A stretch of 64,000 nt of DNA, taken from the NCBI RefSeq assembly GCF_025370935.1, contig NC_133479.1:15851212-15915211 (forward strand), in the 5' to 3' direction. Numbering within the stretch: the first letter of the stretch is position 1; each line of letters begins with the position of its first letter. Of the stretch, positions 52,797 through 63,390 are shown one piece after another. The DNA is from Choristoneura fumiferana (taxonomy: Eukaryota > Arthropoda > Insecta > Lepidoptera > Tortricidae). Made by a program: the position numbers and the translations under genes. The notes under the pieces are model-generated. The model was not told the DNA's origin. It worked only from the letters and a program-made list of their open reading frames with translations, and made no database searches.

Positions 52797-53388
52797 TATG
52801 ATTAACTACTATTTAACATAGTTCAACACTTTGGTCTTTACTCACATTTCCCAGCCGATATAGTTAACCGCGGTATTACGATACCTACCTCAATTCGACA
52901 TACGTTTCAGGAGACAGATTATAATCAAATCCCTATTTTGTTTCAGATCGGGTCGTCAAACGATAGTAGTTGATAACGTGAGTACGTTCACTTTCGTTGC
53001 CATATCGCCAGCTATCGCAAGGTAATAAAGCATGTCACGTGGGTAGATCTAATTAAAAAAGTAAGTGGATGAAAGTGTGTTACGAGTAGATTTATGTTTT
53101 GGAATTACGAGACTATGACATTATCATGTTACGAGAAAACCTTTCATGCGTTTGCGCCTTTAATTGCTTGACAATGCTTATTAATTGACATTGAGTACGA
53201 TATTTGGCGACTTATTTTCATCGTCTAATGAACGATTAGATTAGATGAAATGTTAGACATTTCAGAGTAATATTAGTAATACTACTTATAAACCTTTTTG
53301 AAAATATCGCTACGTTTGTAAATTATGTCTATTAATTATATCAATTAATTAATTATAGTACTTAGATACTTACCTCTAAATCATTGAC
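52797..53388. other. No gene seen
   Basis: Unassigned AT-rich sequence. Confidence 0.45.
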
Positions 53389-53410
53389 CCGGCGCCGGCG
53401 CCGGCGCCGC
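53389..53410. repeat. GGCGCC hexamer tandem repeat
   Basis: CCGGCGCCGGCGCCGGCGCC, just before the palindromic MITE. Confidence 0.9.
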
Positions 53411-53413
53411 TTT

Positions 53414-53578
53414 AAGGTGGTTTTCCACCGGCGAGGCGAGACGAGACGAGGCGTGACGAGAATTGAAATTTGTATGGCGGCGCCCGCAGCGGCTCGCGGC
53501 GGCCTCGCGAGAATGCATATACATTTCAATTCTCGTCTCGCTTCGTCTCGTCTCGTCTCGCCGGTGGAAAATCACCAT
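53414..53578. mobile_element. Palindromic MITE, GGTGGTTTTCCACCGGCGAG arms
   Basis: AAGGTGGTTTTCCACCGGCG, AGGCGAGACGAGACGAGGCG and ACGAGAATTGAAAT are mirrored by ATTTCAATTCTCGTCTCGCT, TCGTCTCGTCTCGTCTCGCC and GGTGGAAAATCACCATT. The loop is GC-rich (GCGGCGCCCGCAGCGGCTCG). The frames across it (53381-53750) are arginine-rich shadows. Confidence 0.88.
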
Positions 53579-53667
53579 TTGCCTTATAGAAAATCTATTG
53601 GCCAGCCTTGATGTAGTCCAACTTTTTCAACGTAAACCCTCTTTATTTATTTGTAGGGAGTTATGGT

Positions 53668-53806
53668 GCCCTGTTTACATTATACCAGTAAAATCGTTCG
53701 AGGAGCTTGACACTACTACAGTGCTCGATCGATCTCTTTTAACTTTTTAGGATTGTGACCCCGCAATGTAACGCCACTAGAACAACTAGATTAATGTAAA
53801 CAGGGC
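53668..53806. mobile_element. MITE, GCCCTGTTTACATTA termini
   Basis: The termini GCCCTGTTTACATTA and TAATGTAAACAGGGC are exact complements. The interior CCAGTAAAATCGTTCGAG, CAGTGCTCGATCGATCTC and GATTGTGACCCCGCAATGTA match the copy at 26318-26460. Confidence 0.85.
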
Positions 53807-54254
53807 CTGAGCCATAAAAGATTGTCACGTTGAAAACAGAGAAGAGTTCGTTACATATTTTTAATCTAGTCAAAATAAATTCGTAAACTTAAGGACTATA
53901 TTCCCGCAGTGGGCTCAAAAATTTAAAGTCTTTTATCTCACTTAGCTCCCGATAAATCAGCCGTGTGAACCCACATATCGTAATTATCATCGGGCGGGAC
54001 TTTTAGGGTCCCGCGTTGTCCAGGGCTAGACCCATCTTGATTCTATGCCGGTTTTGTCATTTTCTAACTTGTTACTCATCGTGTTATCGTAGTTACGTGC
54101 TCGGTGGTTTATCTATAGTTCTGTACTCTTGACAGTCTTCAGACGATAAAAGTATGTTCCGTAAAAAATATACATTGGTCCCTTCGTATACCGGAAGTGC
54201 AGCCGGGTTCTTTAGCTGGTGAGAGTTCGGCTCTGTCTGGGTCCTCCCGTCCCA
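53807..54254. other. No gene seen
   Basis: Unassigned sequence. Confidence 0.4.
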
Positions 54255-54372
54255 GCAGGGCTACTACGAAACTCGAAGTTCGTGTCGTGCGGTCCCTCTC
54301 GCTCTCGTATTAAATAGTATAAGTGTCAGAGGGACCGCACGACACGAACTTCGAGTTTCGTAGTAGCCCTGC
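54255..54372. mobile_element. Palindromic MITE, GGGCTACTACG family
   Basis: The arms GCAGGGCTACTACGAAACTC, GAAGTTCGTGTCGTGCGGTC, CCTC and GAGGGACCGCACGACACGAA, CTTCGAGTTTCGTAGTAGCC, CTGC are exact complements around TATTAAATAGTATAAG. The arms differ together from the 19.3 kb copy (for example GTCGTGCGGTC versus ATCGTACCGTT). Confidence 0.92.
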
Positions 54373-56781
54373 AGATCCATAATGAAATGAATATCCCAAG
54401 TGCACACCCCCATCTAGTGTAAAGCACCTCAAATAAAAATGTAAGAAAAGCTAGTAAGTACTAGCGTCTTTGGCCCTACCGCCGACTCAAGCCCCCCTAA
54501 AAACATGTCTCGAAAATTATACACTACATTACCCATTGTCAGAGAGAAAACTCCTGTCTGGCCACAATGGCGTGGCGTCAGATATTCCCGGGTTAAAGCC
54601 GAAGTAAAGATACCTTATGTTATCTTAATATATCCTGGATGCCCTATTTTCTGCATATTGGGCAAGCCGATGGGAATAGGATTTTATGGACGCTTCGCCA
54701 ATGGGCCATACACTGGGCAACCTGCGGAACCATCTCAGCTCTTCTCAGCTCTCCCTCTTAGCTGGTAATTTTTCGCCAACAATTCAGGGAGATATCATCA
54801 ATCGGTCCACTATCGCGGTGATAAATCAGGCCAGGAATGAGCTATTGTTGCTGCGACAGATGGGTTCGGCTCCAGTTTTTATTTAAACCGTAGTGCGTTG
54901 ATTTATGCCGAAATTATCCAATATGTGTTAATTCTGGAGGAGTTTCGCCAGCTGGGCTGCACAGTTTGAATTAACGGAAATCGAGGGCACGTTATGCGGT
55001 TTGCAATATTGTGCCGTTTATGGAACTGTTTGTTGTTGGTATTTGTTAGCGCTTTAGGGACCAAGATGAGTACCTACGATACGCTGGACTGATTAACAGT
55101 AAATATAGTTTTGTCGCCTTTTATTATGCATTGTTGTAGGTATATTACTTATTTCTTCTTCGACAGTTTGGTTCCTTTCTGCGCAGAATGCAAGAGTTGT
55201 ACACAAGCGTCTTTCAAATGACGATGTGCGTAGGTATGGGAGGTAGGTCGTACATTCCATGGCAACAATTACTTGGATGTGCATTAACCGTACCGTTAAT
55301 TTTGGACCAATTGGCATTTTTATACTTTTTTTTTCATAAAATAGGCGAATTTAAGACATCTTTGAAGGATTTTGGTTTTAGTTGGGTTTTTAAAATTTTC
55401 TCCCATTTATAAGTTATCGGAAAATTATAACCATAGTTGCCATGGCGTTAAAACCTAAAAAAATAAATCAAACAAAATTTTTTTTTTTATTTTATTTAAA
55501 ATATGGCTTCTGTCCTATTTTAGGACAATTTCGCCAGTGTCGAAGTAAGCTCTCTTTGGGAGCGACGTTGTACGGTGATTGTAGTTTTTGCAACTTGATA
55601 GTAAAATTCCAGAAACCACGTGGAGACAACTTGCGCATTAAAAAATGACAGACACGAGAGCAATATATAATTTTGTGATCACTGTTCACTGTTAAGGTTA
55701 ATCGCCAAAATTTTTGTTAGATACTATCTACATCCGCCATGTTCGAATACAAATTGAATCAAAAACAAGCAGAACCTTAAACTTAACCTAACAGATGACA
55801 AAGTACACTACTACGTCAAAGTGACAGATAATAGTATAGAGAAACTAGACGGACGGCTTAATGCTACGATGAAGGTCAAACAAAGGTCAAACGTTATTCT
55901 GCAAATATGTATACAAACGATCTTTTTATATTTTTTTACTAAAATTTTATAAAATTATGTAATAAACCTTTTCCTCGAAATGGTTTTGGAATTAGACCAC
56001 AATGTAAAAAAAGTGATCAATGCCAATTGAATAATACAAAACGCAAGCAATATGAATTCTTGGCAGCCAAATTGTCTTAATGATTTAGAATTTTACTGAG
56101 ACGGTAATGCCTATACCGCATCTGCGTGAATTAATAAACCGAACATTCTTTGCATTTTTCAAATATATAATTGTTCAAATAACGTTTTAAACATTGATAC
56201 TAACACATTCTCACAAACACATGAATCCTATCATAACATTGGGACAACTGCAGCCGAGTCAACGGCCGTAACGTGAGAAATTTAAATTTCAAACTAAAAT
56301 TAATGTTTCCTTAATGCTTTGAATAATACAACCAGTAATATCTACTAAGACCCTGCCTATATCTGACGTGCGTAAAACCGTAATACTTAGGTATTTATAC
56401 AACGTAATAAAAACATCGTAAAGCCGCGTGTCCATTGTAGTCGGAATAGTCAGTTTGTTTATGTTCCTTGGCAATAAACAACTGTATTGGATTTTGACGC
56501 TTCGTGGTGGTTCGTGTGGGTCTACTATTTGCAATAGACTAGACCACCGGTATAGGTTTAAAGCTTAGCTCTTCTATAACAAAATATAGAAATTATGGGG
56601 TGCACGGTAACCATAGTGTTACAGTATAGTGGCGTAGGTTTTTAATGTACTTAATATTCGTGTCAACTCAGTTGCTAAAACTTCGTAGCGAACTCTCTGT
56701 GCTAAGGTGGACTTTCCAATCAAACTTCAGTGGCGTCAATAACGCCGCGACCGTGACGTTGCTACCGATCTAGATATAGTA
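54373..56781. other. 2.4 kb with no recognised repeat or gene
   Basis: Several short frames (54505-54768, 55188-55412, 55442-55648) have no recognisable domain. A short TGTCCTATTTTAGGACA palindrome lies at 55511-55527. Confidence 0.45.
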
Positions 56782-57339
56782 GAAGATCCGAACTTGAAAA
56801 GATCTTCACCGGTCTGATAATAGAATGAAATGTATTTTTATAATAAATTTAGTATTTTAGAAAACGTATTAGAAATGATTTTGCTAAAAAATCCTGGACA
56901 GGCAGTTTTTTTTATTTTATTTTTAATGATTTTTAATTAAATGCAGACAACCCTATATCAACGTGTTCACAATAAAACAGCGCTTACGTTGATATACAAT
57001 TTGTTCTATTATCTAATCAAGTGAAAGTAACTGGCATCAACATAACTGTTTGAGTTTATACCTGGCAACCCAGTAGTTCGTCCAGGTAAACAATAGCAAA
57101 CCCAACGTCTACATATTCTATATGTATTATACTTTTAAGTTAATGTAAAATTGTCTTATAATCTCGATGATGCAACAAAAATTTATTAAAAATCTTTTTT
57201 TTTAATAATTAAAAATAGCCTGTCCAGGATTTTTTTAGCAAATCCATTTCTAATATATTTTCTAAAATACTAAATTTATTATAAAATACATTTCATTCTA
57301 TTACCATACCGGTGAAGATCTTTTCAAGTTCGGATCTTA
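56782..57339. mobile_element. 558-bp foldback element
   Basis: AAGATCCGAACTTGAAAAGA, TCTTCACCGGT, ATAGAATGAAATGTATTTTT, AATAAATTTAGTATTTTAGA and TTTGCTAAAAAATCCTGGAC on the left are mirrored on the right by CCTGTCCAGGATTTTTTTAG, CTAAAATACTAAATTTATTA, AAATACATTTCATTCTATTA, ACCGGTGAAGATC and TTTTCAAGTTCGGATCTT. Arms of about 140 bp are close to identical. The central 270 bp are unrecognised. Confidence 0.88.
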
Positions 57340-57367
57340 GACTAATATCAATGTAATAACACCTTTC

Positions 57368-57521
57368 GTGCGCAGCGACTCCGACACCGCGTCACTGATG
57401 CTTGTATACAAAGCTTAATGATAGTGTCAATAGCGTGAAGCGGCAGTGAAGCGGCGACCTTCTGTGTAGTATAATTACGCAGCGATTCCGACGCAGCGTC
57501 ATTGACGCTTGTTTCCAAAGT
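57368..57521. repeat. Tandem-like duplication with 109-bp offset
   Basis: GCGCAGCGACTCCGACACCG with CGTCACTGATGCTTGT (57370) recurs as ACGCAGCGATTCCGACGCAG with CGTCATTGACGCTTGT (57479). Each is followed by a CAAAG sequence. The spacing resembles two units of a short tandem repeat. Confidence 0.7.
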
Positions 57522-57802
57522 TTTACCTTGACATAACCAGTATAACCAGGTTTGCAGATTTTTCTGTTAATTTAACCAAAAGTTGTTTTTTTTTTTTAAA
57601 TATACCTATAAATAGGGCAAACTCATTCCCTGTTAATGTCCCTATTTATTTACTAACGTCCCGAAGGCGCCACGAAAAAAAAACAAACTGCCGCATTAAA
57701 ATATGCAAATGGCAGACACGATAATGTTAGAATAAATGAATGGGCAATTCGCAATTTTTAAGGCCTCCCGGAATACTTCTGAGGTGTGCGTATACTTTTT
57801 CA
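57522..57802. other. No gene seen
   Basis: Unassigned sequence between the duplication and the GGAACCC repeat. Confidence 0.4.
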
Positions 57803-58440
57803 AAATGCCAAAAACGGAACCCTTATAGTTTCGCCATGTCTGTCTGTCTGTCCATCCGTCCGCGGCTTTGCTCAGGGACTATAAATGCTAGAAAGCTGTA
57901 ATTTTGCACGAATATATGGATATGTAAACTATGCCGACAAAATGGTACTATAAGAAATAAAAAAAATTTTTTTTTAGAGTAAGTACCTCTAATAGACGTA
58001 AAGTGGGGGTGATTTTTTTTTTCTCATCCAATCTTGTAGTGTTGTGTTCGTTGGATAGGTCTTTTAAAACCATTAGGGGGTTCCTAAAACGATTTTTCGA
58101 TTCAGTGATTGGTTTCAAAATATACAACTTTAAAGTGCAAATTTTCATTAAAATCGAGCGCCCTCCCCTCTATAATCTAAACTGGTGGGTGGAAAATTAA
58201 AAAAAAATTCAGGATGGTAGTGAGTATATCAAACTTTCAAGGAAAACTATAACGGCTAAGTTTGCTTGAGAATTATTAGTAGTTTAAGAGTAAATAGCAG
58301 CCTAAGGTATAAAATATACCTAAACTTGGACTATTCCGTACAAAATACGAAAACCTTAGAAAAATATTACTTAATTTTTTCGTAATGGCTACGGAACCCT
58401 ATTTCGGGCGTGTCCGACACGCTTTTGGCCGGTTTTTTAG
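57803..58440 (+). mobile_element. GGAACCC interspersed repeat, copy 2
   Basis: CCAAAAACGGAACCCTTATA through CGGCTTTGCTCAGGGACTAT, TAAAGTGGGGGTGATTTTTT and CGTAATGGCTACGGAACCCT to GGGCGTGTCCGACACGCTTT, TGGCCGG. Close match to copy 1 over its length. The frames at 57948-58200 are repeat shadows. Confidence 0.82.
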
Positions 58441-58854
58441 TTACAACTCCAAAAACAAGTTATTTTTGTATAATATTTTATAGTTGACTGTTGGCTCTGT
58501 GCACGACATCAGCGTCACCTAGCGTCCGCAACTTTTTTGGCTCTGATGCTCTGACGTTTTGAAATTTCATTGCGACATTGTGACAAAAATCAAACCTATA
58601 ACGTATTAATTTATTTTAGCTAAACCAAGCAAGCGAGAGTAACCAAATAAATTCAGAATTAAGGAGCATAAAATGGGGTTCATAATGCATATTTTTACAG
58701 ACATTCATATCTTTAAACTTGGATGAAAAAAAAAACAGTTTTTTTTTCGCTTTTTTTTTGCCACTTCTTGCGGAGACAACTATCAAAAAGATTACTTAAT
58801 AAGCCACATTTGCCAACTACGTAAACCAAGCCATGACGAAAAATTCAAGTAATG
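58441..58854. other. Spacer between two inverted GGAACCC repeats
   Basis: No gene or repeat recognised; A- and T-runs at about 58725-58760. Confidence 0.45.
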
Positions 58855-59397
58855 TTTTTGTAAGGATTTCGTGTTGTGTACGGATTCTTTCAAGTTTAGG
58901 TATATTTTGTACCTTAGGCTATTTACTCTTAAACTACTGATGATTCCCAACTATCCCAACCATTCTTAGCCGTTATAATTTTCCTTGTAAATTTGATATA
59001 CTTACTACCATTCTGATTTTTTTTTTAATTTTCCACCCAACAGTTTAGATTTTAGAAGGGGGGGCGCTCTATTTTATTCAAAATTTGCACTTTAAACTTG
59101 AATATTTCGCAAACAGATCACTGAACCCCCAATGGTTTTAAAAGATCTATCCAACGATACCACACACCATACGGTTAGTCGAGAAAAAAAAACACTCCCA
59201 CTACGTCTATGGGAGGTACCCTAAAACAATTTATTTTTATTTTTTATTTGACCGCTGTCGGCGTGAGTGATATGTATATTCATGCCAAATTACAGCTTTC
59301 TAGTACTAACGATCTATGAGCTTAGCTGCGGACAGACAGACAGACGGACAGACATGGCGAAACTATAAGGGTTCCTAGTTGACTACGGAACCCTAAA
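58855..59397 (-). mobile_element. GGAACCC interspersed repeat, copy 3 (inverted)
   Basis: On the minus strand it has the 5' end TTAGGGTTCCGTAGTCAACT, then AGTTTCGCCATGTCTGTCCG, AATTACAGCTTTC and the AAAATCG/GGGGGGGCGCTC region. The GTGTCCGACACGC end is missing. It faces copy 2 across about 415 bp. Confidence 0.78.
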
Positions 59398-59520
59398 AGG
59401 AAGACGAGACGATCCTTAAAAAATAATTAAAAGTAGGACGTCGTTTGGCTGATAATTAAATGATGATGGTGATAACATAAAGTACAACTTATTCATTTGC
59501 AAGTGCCACCTTTACTTTGT
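59398..59520. other. Unassigned
   Basis: Short AT-rich stretch between repeats. Confidence 0.4.
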
Positions 59521-59725
59521 TTAAAGAAAGAAAGAAATACATTTATTCACAATCACAACACAAAAATAGACAACACTACACATGTATATATATATATTAA
59601 TTTTATTATTATTAATTACGACAGTATAGATAGGTAGTAAGATGGTATGTGTCATTGCGGTTGTGAATCGGACACTGGCTCAGCATAATTTTCAGCCAGC
59701 ACCGTCGGTGACCCCCTGACCGCTA
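59521..59725 (-). mobile_element. Retroelement 3' end with TTTC tail, shortened stem-loop
   Basis: AAAGAAAGAAAGAAATACAT with TTATTCACAATCAC is the antisense TTTC tail and AATAAATGT. CTGGCTCAGCATAATTTTCA with GCCAGCACC is the antisense stem-loop region. The outer stem CTGGCT/AGCCAG is intact but the inner hairpin seen in the other copies is missing. Confidence 0.6.
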
Positions 59726-59762
59726 TAAATATATACTATACACTATTAACTATATAAAAACT

Positions 59763-60066
59763 ACCATCCATCCCAGCCTATCCACGTCCCACTGCTGGGC
59801 ACAGGCCTCCTCTCAGAACAAGAGGTCTTGGGCCATAGTTCCCACGCGGGCCCAGTGCGGATTGGGAACTTCACACGCACCATTGAATTGCTTCGCAGGT
59901 TTGTGCAGGTTTCCTCACGATGTTTTCCATCACCGCAAAGCTCGTGGTAAATTTCAAATGTAATTCCGCACATGAATTTCGAAAAACTCAGAGGTGCGAG
60001 CCGGGGTTTGAACCCACGACCCTCTGCTTGAGAGGCGATAGGTCAAACCACTAGGCCAACACGGCT
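59763..60066 (-). mobile_element. SINE, GGTGGCCTAGTGG family, full length
   Basis: From CCATCCATCCCAGCCTATCC to GGTCAAACCACTAGGCCAAC with ACGGCTT. The box A and box B regions are intact (minus strand GGTTTGACC and GTGGGTTCAAACCCC). Nearly identical to 22244-22550. The frame at 59973-59761 is a SINE frame. Confidence 0.92.
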
Positions 60067-61089
60067 TCAAAACGCATAAAAGCTACAAGAATAGATAATT
60101 TAATTTGTAAAGTACGAAACATATTTATTTTGTGACACTAAAAATATACAATAATTGAAATAATAAATTACTATAATAATAATTATTATCATAATATAAT
60201 AATTAAAATATTATATTATTTATAGTCATTCTAGTAGATTTATGTTGTTGTGTTTGACCGGCAAGGATTAGGTTTAGGTTAGAAAATACGCCCTAAGTCT
60301 CGGTCTAAAGGTCAAATGTTTCGACATTATCAAATGAAGAAGTTCAATCGCCATCTCCACCTGTTTAATTTTCTTTAAATTGGTACCAACTATAATATTG
60401 TAGTACCGATAGTATTAGCCAATTATGTTTCCCCTCTGCTCGTGCTCGTTCTCTAATAACAGGGTAAGTACTAAAACACAGTAAGTAACAAAATAACAAG
60501 TATTACGACACTAATAATTAAAAACTGTTCCTCAAAAAAAAAAAAACGAGCATCGTATTACACCAAATTACTACTTTACCTTTTTGTCATTACGCGCCCT
60601 CATTTAAAAAAAAATCTAACTCGAATACCAACCTTAGCCTTCGTGTAATAAATACGCGAACATTTTGGTTCCGAAATATTTTTCGTTACCGCAATCTCCG
60701 TTTAGTTGTTTCCTATTGCAATAGAAGCCTTAGGGCATTACGATAAAGTTTTCGAGTTACGCGCTTCGTAAGTTGGTATGTCGATAGGTCATTTACCCTA
60801 AGGGCACGTGTACACCGCCTCTTTAATACAAGGTTACCGTATAATTATTCGTATTAAATAAACACGCGACCTGTCTGTCATTTTTTTACGTTCAATTATG
60901 GCGGAATTAATAGTAATTGTTGTTTTAAATTGATTATCTAGCTTTTGGGTGGCGGCGTTGTTCCGCGAGTTCCGCGACCAATTGATTTCATCGGAAGTTT
61001 GAACGTTTCTCTTTTTACCTAATTGGTCCTAAGTACATTACTAGGGATTTGTCTAGATTTAATTTTAAAACGCCATAGCGTCAAACATA
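60067..61089. other. No gene seen (1 kb)
   Basis: Very AT-rich at 60150-60230 (TATAATAATAATTATTATCA); otherwise unassigned. Confidence 0.5.
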
Positions 61090-61257
61090 TCCGACTAATA
61101 TTATAAATGCGAAAGTTTTTAAGTAGTACATATAGATATAGATTGAGTTCCGGGGTAGGACAAAGAATTAGTTTTTATTCCGGAAATTTGCATAGTTCCC
61201 GCGGGATAGCTGTAACCGAATTCTACGCGGACGGAGTCGCGGGTAACGGAACGGCTA
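61090..61257 (+). mobile_element. Helitron-like element with internal deletion
   Basis: TCCGACTAATATTATAAATG, GAGTTCCGGGGTAGGACAAA, TTTTTATTCCGGAAATTTGC, CCGCGGGATAGCTGTAACCG and the end CGGGTAACGGAACGGCTAG. TC and CTAG termini are kept. Confidence 0.75.
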
Positions 61258-61670
61258 GTGTAGGTATAGATAGTTTTGACGTGTAACATGTTTTTTTAAT
61301 GAAACTGACCGCGATTGACGCCTATTTTAACGTGCACATATTTATGTTAGGATAATTTTGTTAGGATAATCCATATGCTTATAATAATATTAATAATAAT
61401 AATAATAGTACAGTTTCAGCAATTATATAAGCATGCTGTCTAAATGTTTACATGCTTAGGCTAAAGCAGAATGTATTGGACATAATTTTTTTTTTAATTT
61501 ACCACCTTTCATTGTAAAAACATTCTGGTAAACAAATAAATGATTTATGATTTATTTATTTATGATTTATGACCTTGACTGTACAGTCAAGTGCAAAAAT
61601 AAGTATCCATTCGAACCACTCAAAAATATGTTACTACGGCCTTATTGCGTCGGAATAAGAGTCTGTGGTA
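61258..61670. other. No gene seen; TAA microsatellite
   Basis: A (TAA)n-rich stretch lies at about 61381-61410. No gene. Confidence 0.45.
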
Positions 61671-61775
61671 CTTTTTTTTTATTCGACGAGCAAGTGGGTC
61701 TCCTGATGGTAAGAGATCACCACTGCCCATAAACATCTGCAACACCAGGGGTATTGCAGATGCGTTGCCAACCAA
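61671..61775 (-). mobile_element. Retroelement 3' end with poly-A tail (GTGGGTCTCCTGATGG family)
   Basis: A T-run (61671-61680), then GACGAGCAAGTGGGTCTCCT, GATGGTAAGAGATCACCACT and CAGATGCGTTGCCAACC, the same as the first 100 bp of 736-1035. The element reads on the minus strand. GTCAAGTGCAAAAATAAG (left, about 61585) and GAACTTATTTTTGCACTTGA-like sequence (right, about 61788-61807) are inverted flanks, so it may lie inside an older palindromic element. Confidence 0.65.
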
Positions 61776-61902
61776 CTTTGAATAAGTTCATATTTTTGCA
61801 CTTGACTGTAGGTACATTTATTGTTTGCTAATAAAAAATATATAAGTCGTATTATTTTTATAATTCGATTATAACATTGCTTATATACCTAAAAAAAAAA
61901 AA

Positions 61903-62212
61903 GCCGTGGTGGCCTAGTGGTTTGACCTATCGCCTCTCAAGCAGAGGGTCGTGGGTTCAAACCCCGGCTCGCACCTCTGAGTTTTTCGAAATTCATGTGC
62001 GGAATTACATTTGAAATTTACCACGAGCTTTGCGGTGAAGGAAAACATCGTGAGGAAACCTGCACAAATCTGCGAAGCAATTCAATGGTGTGTGTGAAGT
62101 TCCCAATCCGCACTGGGCCCGCGTGGGAACTATGGCCCAATCCCTCTTGTTCTGAGAGGAGGCCTGTGCCCAGCAGTGGGACGTATATAGGCTGGGATGA
62201 TGATGATGACGA
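61903..62212 (+). mobile_element. SINE, GGTGGCCTAGTGG family, full length
   Basis: Head GCCGTGGTGGCCTAGTGGTT with box A TGGCCTAGTGG (61910-61920) and box B GGTTCAAACCC (61954-61964). Body CATGTGCGGAATTACATTTG to CAGCAGTGGGACGTATATAG. Tail GGGATGATGATGATGACG. Preceded by an A-run (61891-61902). Frames 61995-62228 and 62400-62005 derive from it. Confidence 0.93.
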
Positions 62213-62691
62213 CTGGAACTCACACTAATAATATAATAAGTTAAATGCACCTGCTGCGACATCAGCAACTCTAATTTTAAACAGCTCCGCATCAACAGTC
62301 GAAAACCTCCACAAAAACAGTAAATAAACAGCGAAAGAAAAAAAGGAATCAATAGAGGAACATTAAAAATACATCGGAAGGCGAATAACACAATGTTCAA
62401 ATGCCCATTACAGAGCCTTTGGTACCAAAACGGCTTATGTTATCGGAGTCCCGTAACTCTTGAGACCTTTTGCTGGATGTAAAAGGGCGGTCTAATTTAC
62501 TGACTGACACACATCACCTGTCCGGTGCGCATGAGTGGTAATGTGTTACAAATCTATCTTTTTAGTGATAATATCGTTAGTTCATTTAACTGACGGATGG
62601 GACTCATTAGGCGGAATAATGATCGGTTTGTCTCAATTTGAAGTGCGCACACAAATCGCTATTGCGATGGAAAGAAGTGTTAAGGACAGAT
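62213..62691. other. No gene seen
   Basis: Unassigned sequence. Confidence 0.4.
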
Positions 62692-62835
62692 CATCATCCC
62701 AACATATGTACGTCCTACTGCTGAGCACAGGCCTACTCTCAGAATGAGAGAGCTTGGGCCGTAGTCTCCACGCGAGCCCAGTGCGGATTGGGATTTTTAC
62801 ACACCTCAAAATACTCAAGAGGTGTGAGCCTGAAT
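62692..62835 (-). mobile_element. SINE 3' part, diverged
   Basis: ATCATCCCAACATATGTACG, CTGCTGAGCACAGGCCTACT and CCCAGTGCGGATTGGGATTT match the family's 3' half. The middle is deleted before AAGAGGTGTGAGCC and the head is lost. Confidence 0.75.
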
Positions 62836-63139
62836 TTGAAACCTCTAGTATAAATTGTTTCGACATACCGTTATGACTCACTAAGTTGATGGGAAGGTAT
62901 TTTTGTATAATCTTTATGAAGATGAAATAATCTTGAAATCATATATATAAGCAGAGAGTATCTACAACTTAAAAATTATAAGAGCAACTACGAAACCCCA
63001 TTAACTGAAATCAAATAAGCTAAGCAGTGAGCACTCTTATTTATTTCTTGGTTTGTTATAGTTAGTATTATTATTTTTTCTCTTAAGTTTATTTGTGTAT
63101 GTATAGATAAGTGGTTTATTTATTTATTATATTTGTGTA
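62836..63139. other. No gene seen
   Basis: Unassigned AT-rich sequence. Confidence 0.4.
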
Positions 63140-63390
63140 TCGTTCCGTGAGTCACAGACGGTTCTGGCAGAAAATCAGCGCTGCAGGCGTTTAACGCTTC
63201 AGCATAATGCTGAGTCAGCGACCGTTTCACTTTCGCGGGGACACACAACATTGTGTATATTGTATTTAATATTTTCATGTGTTTTTCTGTAATTTTTTAT
63301 TTTTTATTTTATTTGTGTTAATTTTGCTGTATATGTGTGTCTTCTGTGTAAGTGAATAAATGTCTTCTTTCTTTCTTTCTTTCTTTCACT
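63140..63390 (+). mobile_element. Retroelement 3' end with stem-loop and (TTTC)n tail
   Basis: CGTTCCGTGAGTCACAGACG, GGCAGAAAATCAGCG, the hairpin GCTGCAGGCGTTTAACGCTT with CAGC, then ATAATGCTGAGTCAGCGACC and, after an AT-rich stretch, AATAAATGTCTTCTTTCTTT. The pure TTTC tail (63363-63389) suggests recent insertion. Confidence 0.7.

Noticed and set aside
53381..53750. Arg-rich frames on both strands
   Set aside because: They translate a GC-rich palindromic MITE and a GGCGCC repeat.
61995..62400. Frames of 77 and 131 codons
   Set aside because: Both derive from the SINE at 61903-62212; the acidic Asp run is the (GAT)n tail.
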